Positions 8,853 through 14,917 of a stretch of 47,877 bases of DNA are shown one piece after another. Below the pieces are notes generated by a model. It had not been told where the DNA came from and ran no database searches. It worked only from the letters and a program-made list of their open reading frames with translations. Source of the DNA: Candidatus Binatia bacterium (GTDB taxonomy: Bacteria; Desulfobacterota; Binatia; UBA1149; JAJCZL01); NCBI GenBank assembly GCA_028278325.1, contig JANQEO010000082.1:1-47877 (forward strand), read 5' to 3'. Made by a program: the position numbers and the translations under genes. How positions within the stretch are numbered: position 1 is the stretch's first letter; each line of letters opens with the position of its first letter.

Positions 8853-8869
8853 TTGGCACCGGTGTTGCT
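8853..8869 (+). promoter_or_regulatory. Sigma-54 (-24/-12) promoter for the P-II gene
   Basis: TTGGCACCGGTGTTGCT matches the sigma-54 consensus YTGGCACGNNNNTTGCW at all fixed positions except the G after TGGCAC. The GG and GC dinucleotides are exactly 12 bases apart. The expected start site is near 8880, about 19 bases before the ATG at 8899, with a GGGAGG ribosome-binding site at 8885-8890 in between. Sigma-54 control fits a nitrogen regulator. Confidence 0.75.
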
Positions 8870-8898
8870 CTTGTCTCTCGTAGACGGGAGGTCGCCGG

Positions 8899-9285
8899 AT
8901 GAAGTCGATCGTTGCTATCATCAAGCCGTTCAAGCTCGAAGAGGTGCAGGAAGCCCTCAAGCAACTGCAGATAGAAGGTATGACGGTTAGCGAGGTCTCC
9001 GGGCTGGGACATCAGCAGGGGCACGCGGAGTCGTATCGAACAGCCGACTACATCATCGATATGGTCCCCAAGCTCAAGATCGAGGTTACGCTGGAAGACG
9101 AGCTGGAGCCGGCCGCGGTCAAGATCCTGGCGGATGCCGCACGGACCGGCAAGCTCGGAGACGGCAAGATATTCGTTGCCAAGGTCGATGATGCCGTGCG
9201 GATCCGTACCGGAGAACGGGGATCGGCCGCGCTGTCACTCGATCCGATAGCGGAGATCGACCGCAGCTTGCGTCAGGAGGGTTGA
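8899..9285 (+). CDS. glnB: P-II family nitrogen regulatory protein
   Basis: This 128-residue protein matches GlnB/GlnK throughout: MKSIVAIIKPFKLEEV at the start, T-loop region 37-55 with Tyr51 (the uridylylation position), and GDGKIFV...VRIRTGERG at the end. Gln39 (ATP/2-oxoglutarate site) is present, but position 40 is Gln rather than the Lys of E. coli GlnB. The C-terminus is about 16 residues longer than E. coli GlnB (112 residues). P-II trimers sense ATP/ADP and 2-oxoglutarate and control nitrogen uptake and assimilation. No amtB, glnA or glnD is adjacent. A sigma-54 promoter precedes it. Confidence 0.96.
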   Translation: MKSIVAIIKPFKLEEVQEALKQLQIEGMTVSEVSGLGHQQGHAESYRTADYIIDMVPKLKIEVTLEDELEPAAVKILADAARTGKLGDGKIFVAKVDDAVRIRTGERGSAALSLDPIAEIDRSLRQEG

Positions 9286-9298
9286 GTTCCCCTCGCGG

Positions 9299-9829
9299 TT
9301 GGTTGCCGGCTCGCCGGTCAGGTACAGTTCGATCTTGCGCTCGCTGCTTTGCGCCATCGCTATCTTCATCCTCGTGGCGCCGCCCTCTTCGAGCTTTGCC
9401 TTCGTTTCCGTCGACGGCACCGCTCACAGTTGCCACGCCCGTCCCCGAGACGGTGGTCCCGCTGTGCGTGTGAGGGACTTCTACAGCGACGATCCGACCT
9501 TCCTATCCACGGACTATACGGCTTTCGCAAATTACGATTTGCGTGGTGAACCCATCGTTCATCTGAACAGGCAACGCATATCGGCTTTGAGCGCGATCGC
9601 TCAGAAATTCGTCTTCTACCACGAGTGTGCGCATCTATGGACCCGCGACGACAGCAGTAATCGAGAGCTGTCGGCCAACTGTGCTGCGCTCCGCCACATG
9701 CGCCGCAGCGGTATCATCGGCCACCACAACGCCGTGGAACTACGGACCTTCATCCGTGGTTTGCCGGCCAGGCCTCCTCTGTATCCCGACGGAAAGACCC
9801 AGTGGGAGAAGGCGCGAGCCTGCCGCTGA
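9299..9829 (+). CDS. Small exported HExxH protein, putative metallopeptidase
   Basis: This protein of up to 176 residues has an N-terminal hydrophobic signal (SLLCAIAIFILVAPPSSSFAF). The mature part contains FVFYHECAHLW, an HExxH zinc-binding motif, followed by the acidic RELSANCAALRHMRRSG, which may provide the third ligand. Together these resemble a minimal gluzincin-like peptidase domain. The start is uncertain: the first start codon after the frame opens is TTG 9299, with the AGGAGG at 9275-9280 somewhat too far upstream, so translation may be coupled to the P-II gene 13 bases before. The substrate is unknown. Confidence 0.65.
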   Translation: MVAGSPVRYSSILRSLLCAIAIFILVAPPSSSFAFVSVDGTAHSCHARPRDGGPAVRVRDFYSDDPTFLSTDYTAFANYDLRGEPIVHLNRQRISALSAIAQKFVFYHECAHLWTRDDSSNRELSANCAALRHMRRSGIIGHHNAVELRTFIRGLPARPPLYPDGKTQWEKARACR

Positions 9830-9873
9830 CCTGGAGGTTGCCTTGCTCGCCGTTCGCCATTAGCCTTTCGGCG

Positions 9874-10314
9874 ATGACCGCCGCCCTTGCTCTCTCCGCC
9901 TGGGAGCGTAGCTTTTTCGCTTCCCTCAACAGCGTCGTCGAACCTTTGATCAAAGCCGGTTGGGCCAGTGCCAAGGGCTTACCGGCCGGCCTAGTCGTAG
10001 TGGAGGCGCCGGGACGCCGCACCGGTGCGAAGCGTGATGTTCCGTTGCTGGCTTTGAGCGTGGCCGATCACCTCATCGTTGCCACGGTGCGTGGCCGCCG
10101 GTCGGGCTGGATCAAGAACCTGGCCGCTGCGTCCGAGGTGCGTGCCTGGGTCGGGGGAACCCCTATCCGAGCCACCGCGCGAGTGTTCGCCGGCAAGGAG
10201 GCAAGTTCGGGGGCTGAGGCGGATCTGCCGCTGATGGTGCGGCCACTGGTGTGTTTGCTGTCTCAATATCAAAAATGGGGACTGGCGTTCGCCGTCCTGA
10301 GTCCGGTATCGTAA
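9874..10314 (+). CDS. DDN-like nitroreductase family protein (deazaflavin-type)
   Basis: This protein of about 146 residues has the split-beta-barrel pattern of the nitroreductase family that includes F420-dependent Ddn: VVVEAPGRRTGAKRDVPLLALSVADHLIVATV, then GWIKNLAAASEVRAWVGGTPIRATARVF. The ATG at 9874 is preferred to upstream non-ATG starts, since the family homology begins soon after. The stop TAA (10312-10314) overlaps the ATG of the next gene by one base (TAATG), so the two are translationally coupled. Cofactor use (F420 or flavin) cannot be read from the sequence alone. Confidence 0.8.
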   Translation: MTAALALSAWERSFFASLNSVVEPLIKAGWASAKGLPAGLVVVEAPGRRTGAKRDVPLLALSVADHLIVATVRGRRSGWIKNLAAASEVRAWVGGTPIRATARVFAGKEASSGAEADLPLMVRPLVCLLSQYQKWGLAFAVLSPVS

Positions 10315-11591
10315 TGGTCATGATCGCAAGGTTGCTTCTCGTCACCCTGACGACGACCGCTGTCGTGTTCGCAACGGTCGCGTCGGCTGCCGCCGACATC
10401 AAACCCGGCGACTTCGTTTCCAAGAAGAACATAGAGGAAGCCCGTGAGTTCCTGCACCCGGGTCTGGAGTGGTGCGTCGAGCACGGTCTGGTCATGGAGA
10501 TCGTGCCTTACCAGAAGGCGACTTATCCTCCCGTCTACCAGGCGGCAACGGAGAAGTACCACGCGCAGGTAGAGATCTCCGAGGACGGCCGCTCCTTGAA
10601 GAACTACGTTTCCGGGCAGCCCTTCCCGTCTCTTGACCCGAACGATCCACAGATCGCCGACAAGATCATGTGGAACTACTACTACAACCCTTACGTCACC
10701 GACGATCTCACGATCCGCTATTTCGATGCCGACACCGGTCCGATTACTCCGTCGGGGATGGAAGTCGAAAGGCATTTCGTCCTCGAGCACTTCAAGCGGC
10801 TCATGTACAACGGGCGCGTCCATGTCGATCCCAAGCCGGAGTACAGCGACAACATGGAAGGGTTCCGTTACCGGGAAGGCATGCACCCGATCCTGGAACC
10901 ATTCGACCTCAAGGGCATCGGGATGGCGATGGCTCGCTACTCCGACCCTTCCAGGCAGGACGATACCTGGTTGTATCTGCCGCAGTTGCGTCGGGTCCGA
11001 CGTATGTCGTCGGCCCAGCGCTCCGATGCCCTGTTCGGACAGGACATCGACATGGACAGCTACGGAGGCTACTCGGGCAACCCGGCTTGGTTCGACTGGC
11101 GCTTCCTCGGCGACACCACCATCCTGGCCGCCGTTCACGGCAAGCACTGGCCGGCGCACTGGTGTGAAGGGCAGGGCGATTTCGTCTTCTGCGACACCTG
11201 GGAGAAGCGGGACGTCTGGATCATCGAAGGCCGATCGAAGTTCCCCCAATACGCCTACGGCAAGAGAATCCTCTACGTAGACAAAGAGGCTTTCTATACT
11301 CCGTCCACCGACATCTATGACCGTGGCATGGAACTTTGGAAGATCTGGATCAACGGCATCAATGTAGGTCACAAACCTTTCGAGGGCGCCAAGACATCGG
11401 TCTACGACTACGAGACAGGCTTCATCCCGAACCTATCGATGGTCGACATGCAGTTGGTGCACGCTACCCGCGTTGCTTTGCCCAGTCATGAGTTTCCGGA
11501 CGAGGAAGGGTGGTATTGGAACATGGGTCCGAAGGTGGGGCTGGCCCCCGAGTTCTTCACGGTCGCGGAGTTGATCAGAAGCGGGCGCTGA
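10314..11591 (+). CDS. DUF1329 family exported protein
   Basis: This protein of about 425 residues starts at ATG 10314, overlapping the previous stop, with a Sec signal MVMIARLLLVTLTTTAVVFA...ASAA. The mature protein has DUF1329 landmarks: EFLHPGLEWCVEHGLVMEIVPYQK, WNYYYNPYVTDD, RYSDPSRQDDTWLYLPQLRRVRRMSSAQRSDALFGQDIDMDSYGGYSG, and a C-terminal YDYETGFIPNLSMVDMQLVHATR. DUF1329 is related in fold to outer-membrane lipoprotein-sorting proteins and is frequent near hydrophobic-compound transport or catabolism genes. No lipobox is visible, so it is probably soluble in the periplasm. Confidence 0.88.
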   Translation: MVMIARLLLVTLTTTAVVFATVASAAADIKPGDFVSKKNIEEAREFLHPGLEWCVEHGLVMEIVPYQKATYPPVYQAATEKYHAQVEISEDGRSLKNYVSGQPFPSLDPNDPQIADKIMWNYYYNPYVTDDLTIRYFDADTGPITPSGMEVERHFVLEHFKRLMYNGRVHVDPKPEYSDNMEGFRYREGMHPILEPFDLKGIGMAMARYSDPSRQDDTWLYLPQLRRVRRMSSAQRSDALFGQDIDMDSYGGYSGNPAWFDWRFLGDTTILAAVHGKHWPAHWCEGQGDFVFCDTWEKRDVWIIEGRSKFPQYAYGKRILYVDKEAFYTPSTDIYDRGMELWKIWINGINVGHKPFEGAKTSVYDYETGFIPNLSMVDMQLVHATRVALPSHEFPDEEGWYWNMGPKVGLAPEFFTVAELIRSGR

Positions 11592-11932
11592 GCAAGCGTC
11601 TAGGGGTATTCCCTAGGTCGTTGTTTACGACCCCATAAGCACGCAACACTTTCTGTTCTTTTTGTCCAGGGCGCGCATTATTTGGCTAGCGCGCCGAACA
11701 CTCGTGTGTTATTCAGCAACCTGGGCGGGCTACTGAACCCAGGGTACTTGGCTCCAGATCTTGCCAGAACGACGCGTGATTTCTTTACCGTATCCCGTAA
11801 TTAAATGTCGTGAGATTCCCTGTATGCCGTTCGTGTGGTGTGACCCTTGTAGGTGAAGCTTTCGTGCATGGAGGCCTAGCCGATTTCTAAAATATGACGC
11901 GATCCACGCGAGTGGGCGCACAGTGAGGAGAC
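11592..11932 (+). other. 341-bp intergenic region with several hairpins upstream of the RRM gene
   Basis: No gene is supported here. Four short inverted repeats are visible: CTAGGG/CCCTAG (11600-11605 with 11611-11616), GGTCGT/ACGACC (11616-11621 with 11627-11632, exclusive with the first), GGCGCGC/GCGCGCC (11670-11676 with 11689-11695) and CCTGGG/CCCAGG (11720-11725 with 11738-11743). None is followed by a T-run. A TAAAAT near 11888 could be a -10 box, but no good -35 is found. The first pair could end the DUF1329 transcript; the rest may form a leader or small RNA for the RRM gene. Confidence 0.45.
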
Positions 11933-12217
11933 ATGGCAAAAAAGATTTATGTAGGTAACCTACCGTTCAGTTCCACCGAAGACGACGTCCGGCAGTTGTT
12001 CGAGCAATACGGCGCGGTAGAGTCGGTCAACATCGTCAGCGATCGTGACACGGGCCGGCCCCGTGGCTTCGCGTTCGTCGAGATCAGCGATGACGGCGCG
12101 GACGCCGCCGTCGAGGCTCTCAACCAGCAGGAGTTCGGCGGACGCAACCTTCGGGTGGATCTCGCCAAGCCGCGTGAGCCCCGCCGGGGTGGTGGCGGCG
12201 CCGGCAACCGCTGGTAG
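11933..12217 (+). CDS. RRM-domain RNA-binding protein
   Basis: This 94-residue protein is a single RNA recognition motif. RNP2 is KIYVGNLPF at the N-terminus and RNP1 is GRPRGFAFVEI near residue 42, with a short glycine/arginine tail ending GGGGAGNRW. It starts at ATG 11933 after GAGGAGAC. Small bacterial RRM proteins bind single-stranded RNA and in cyanobacteria are often cold-induced; that role is inferred here. It is monocistronic: a hairpin-rich leader precedes it and a strong terminator follows 15 bases after the stop. Confidence 0.95.
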   Translation: MAKKIYVGNLPFSSTEDDVRQLFEQYGAVESVNIVSDRDTGRPRGFAFVEISDDGADAAVEALNQQEFGGRNLRVDLAKPREPRRGGGGAGNRW

Positions 12218-12231
12218 CATCCTTGCGCTGA

Positions 12232-12273
12232 GCCCGGCCGCCGGTGAGGGGAGCGGCGGCCGGGCCGGTTTTT
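12232..12273 (+). terminator. Rho-independent terminator after the RRM gene
   Basis: A perfect 11-bp GC-rich stem pairs GCCCGGCCGCC (12232-12242) with GGCGGCCGGGC (12255-12265) across a 12-base loop. It is followed by CGG and a TTTTT run at 12269-12273. Confidence 0.9.
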
Positions 12274-12409
12274 GGCATCGTCTCTCCCACCATCCCTGAG
12301 TCCTTCTTCCGTGCACACCGCTTCGCAGCCAGGCCCTCCCGCGCCGATCAAGTGAAGGCCTGACCTGCGTGGCAGCGCTGTTGGCGCTAGCCCCGTCAGC
12401 CTCCTATTG

Positions 12410-14086
12410 ATGGCGTCCAGCATGGCGAAACGCTACGCCGATCAACGCCAGTCGGCTGCGCCGGGTTCCCAGCCCGCCGAGCCCGCCGACTCTACGGTCG
12501 AACTTGCGGCTGCCGATCTCGAAGAGATCTACCGGGTCGCGCCGGTGGGGCTGTGCTTCCTGGATAGAGATCTGCGCTTCGTGCGAATCAACGAATTCTT
12601 GGCGGCGGTAAACGGTGTGCCCGTCGAAGCGCATATCGGTCGAACCCTGCGCGAGGTCGTCCCGAATATCGCCGACCGTACGGAAGAACTCTACCTGCAG
12701 GTGATCGCGACCGGGCAGCCGGCGCTGAACTTCGAAGTCGTCGGTAGAACCCACGCGGCCGAGACCGCTGACCGTACTTGGCTTGTCAGCTACACGCCGC
12801 TGTTCAGGCAGGGCGAAGTGGTCGGTGTCAACACCGTCGTCCAAGACATCACGGCCCGGGCCGAAGCGGAGAGGGGGTTGGCGGCCGCGCGCGCGCAGTT
12901 GGAGGCGCGCGTCGAAGAACGGACAGCAGAACTGTCAGCTGCGCTGAATACTATCGAGGGCGGGATCAGGAAGCGTCAACAGCTCGAGGGCCTCATGAGG
13001 GCCAAGACCGAGATCATCAACCAGATCGACGGGGCCATTCATTGCACCGACTTGGACGGCTTCATTACCGACTGCAACGAGGGCGTGGAAGAACTGTACG
13101 GCTACTCGGCAAGCGACATCCTCGGACGCCACGAATCCGTGTTCATGCCCCCCGGGGAAGACCGCCGCTTTCAGGCACTGCGCAACCGATTCGCAACCAC
13201 CTCGGAGCGCATGGAAACCTCGACCCGTATCCGCCGCAAGGACGGCGAATTCATCCGCGTGAACCTGATAAGCGCTCCATTGACTGATGACGATGACAAC
13301 ATCGTGGGCATGTGGACACACTCGTGGGACGCGACTGCCAGGGAGCAGGCAGAGCACGCCTTGTCGCTGCACAGAGAGGCGCTAGACCACGTACAGCGCA
13401 TCATGACCATGGGTGAGATGGTGGCCGGCCTGGCCCACGAGATCCGCCAACCCTTGGCCGCGATCATGAGCTATGCCCGAGGCTGTATCGTGCGCATGGA
13501 AGCGGGCAACGTCGATGTCGATGCGTTGCTGGGAGCGGTCCAAGCGATCGAGGAGCAGGGCGGACGCGCCAGCGCGGTGGTGGATTCGCTGCGCAGGTTT
13601 ACCAAGAAGCACTCGGCGACGCGGGAGGCTACCGACATCAACGAGTTGGTACGCGACGCTGTAGCCTTGTGGGAACTGGGAGATACCGGCACCAGGGGGC
13701 GGGTCGAGGTGGAACTCGATCTCAAGAAGGGTCTGTCCAGCGTGAGCATCGACAGGGTTCAGATCGAACAGGTCATGGTCAACCTTCTGAGCAACGCCGA
13801 AGATAGTATCGATCGAGCGGGTAAGGGTGAGGGCCGCATAGTCGTCAAGACCGGCGCAGTCGGGTCGAGTGCGGTCGCGGTGGCGGTTGCCGATACCGGT
13901 GCCGGCATCGAGGCTGAGTCGGCCGGCGAGCTTTTCGAGCCTTTCGTTACCACCAAGCCCCACAGCATGGGAATGGGGCTGTCGGTATGCCGGCGCATCG
14001 TCGAGTCGCACGGAGGCGAGATCAGTATCGCCGACTCGCCCGAGGGCGGGGCTGAAGTGAGCTTCGTCTTGCCGGTCTCTGGCTAG
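12410..14086 (+). CDS. Soluble PAS-domain sensor histidine kinase
   Basis: This protein of about 558 residues has no membrane segment. PAS domain 1 spans roughly residues 30-140 (IYRVAPVGLCFLDRDLRFVRIN), a coiled coil about 145-195 (RARAQLEARVEERTAELSAAL), and PAS domain 2 about 200-315 (GAIHCTDLDGFITDCNEGVEELYGYSASDILGR). HisKA follows with the H-box AGLAHEIRQPLAAI and phospho-acceptor His343, then HATPase_c with VNLLSNAEDSI (N box), VADTGAGI (G1), and GMGLSVCRRIVESHGGEI. The resemblance to FixL/DctB-type kinases is strong. TTG 12407 and ATG 12422 are other possible starts. No response regulator is adjacent, so it is an orphan kinase. Its last four bases (CTAG) overlap the convergent gene. 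Confidence 0.94.
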   Translation: MASSMAKRYADQRQSAAPGSQPAEPADSTVELAAADLEEIYRVAPVGLCFLDRDLRFVRINEFLAAVNGVPVEAHIGRTLREVVPNIADRTEELYLQVIATGQPALNFEVVGRTHAAETADRTWLVSYTPLFRQGEVVGVNTVVQDITARAEAERGLAAARAQLEARVEERTAELSAALNTIEGGIRKRQQLEGLMRAKTEIINQIDGAIHCTDLDGFITDCNEGVEELYGYSASDILGRHESVFMPPGEDRRFQALRNRFATTSERMETSTRIRRKDGEFIRVNLISAPLTDDDDNIVGMWTHSWDATAREQAEHALSLHREALDHVQRIMTMGEMVAGLAHEIRQPLAAIMSYARGCIVRMEAGNVDVDALLGAVQAIEEQGGRASAVVDSLRRFTKKHSATREATDINELVRDAVALWELGDTGTRGRVEVELDLKKGLSSVSIDRVQIEQVMVNLLSNAEDSIDRAGKGEGRIVVKTGAVGSSAVAVAVADTGAGIEAESAGELFEPFVTTKPHSMGMGLSVCRRIVESHGGEISIADSPEGGAEVSFVLPVSG

Positions 14087-14502
14087 GAGGCCTCTTTCAG
14101 GAGCTCTTCCTCGGACGATTCGCCGAATCCGAGTGAGTCCAGACGCGACAACGCGACGATGCGCGGGGCACGGCGCTTACGCTCACGGCGGCCTTTGCCG
14201 AAGCGCGCCAAGCCTTCACGGATGTACACGGGATTGACTCCGAGGACGTCGCAGATGTTCTCGAAGGAGTACGGCCATTCGCGATCGGCCGATTCGATCC
14301 ACCGACACGCCTCCGCGAATTCGAACGCGCCGCGCGCGTCGCGAGCGAGAGCGTACTTCTGGTAGCACTCCACGGCGTCTTGCAGGACCGCCAGCATCAG
14401 GCGTCGCTCGCTTTCGCAGGCGGCCGGCTGCGAGAACTCGGAGAAAAACTGATCCGGGAGTACGGAGTCCGGTTCAAATACGTTGGTGATTTCGTTCGAC
14501 AT
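14083..14502 (-). CDS. Conserved hypothetical protein
   Basis: This protein of about 139 residues starts at ATG 14502, which is preceded by GAGGAGCG, a good ribosome-binding site; a longer frame to 14616 lacks support. The central helix LMLAVLQDAVECYQKYALARDARGAFEFAEACRWIES and the segment WPYSFENICDVLGVNPVYIREGLARFGKG form a pattern I recall from hypothetical proteins of deltaproteobacteria; the second part looks like a helix-turn-helix-sized fold. The tail is basic, then serine/glutamate-rich (GFGESSEEELLKEAS). No function is known. It is convergent with the kinase and overlaps its stop by four bases. Confidence 0.75.
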   Translation of the reverse strand: MSNEITNVFEPDSVLPDQFFSEFSQPAACESERRLMLAVLQDAVECYQKYALARDARGAFEFAEACRWIESADREWPYSFENICDVLGVNPVYIREGLARFGKGRRERKRRAPRIVALSRLDSLGFGESSEEELLKEAS

Positions 14503-14917
14503 CGCTCCTCGTGGCCATCCTGGCCCCTCCTCGAGCCGCCGGTTCGGGCGTCCCGCCTCGGGCCTGTCTGCATTTGCTTTGTGGTTATCGACGTCGAACA
14601 GGGGGTGATCCTTCAATTCCGGGTCAAAATTCCGCCCTTTCGCGGCTCGTAGCGCCCTATCGGGCCTCGGTTTCTGTATACCTTGTAGGTTCGTCCGGCC
14701 GCCCGGCCCGGCCGCCGTGCCGTGCCGGTGGGTGGCAGGTTTTCGGGTCTGGAGGGCGAAATCGAGCTGTCGGCCTGGGGCCCTGCAACTTGTCCCCCAA
14801 AAGGGGTTGTTGACCCCCGCAAACCCGCACTAGGCTTATATCGTCGAGATGTCTTCCGCTCAGGGGACCGGCCCGGGTCGGTCCGAATCAAGGTCCATTT
14901 TCCGCCTCGGAGAATTG
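14503..14917. other. 415-bp divergent intergenic region
   Basis: This region separates the minus-strand hypothetical gene from the plus-strand cysteine-rich protein gene. A possible promoter for the latter is TTGACC at 14810-14815 followed by TAGGCTTATAT at 14831-14841; neither spacing option (15 or 20 bases) is ideal. A CCCCAAAAGGGG-like palindrome (14795-14806) lies just upstream. No convincing gene is seen. Confidence 0.4.

Noticed and set aside
14810..14841. Promoter TTGACC ... TTATAT before the cysteine-rich gene
   Set aside because: The spacing is not standard (15 or 20 bases), so it was left as a note in the intergenic entry and not called.
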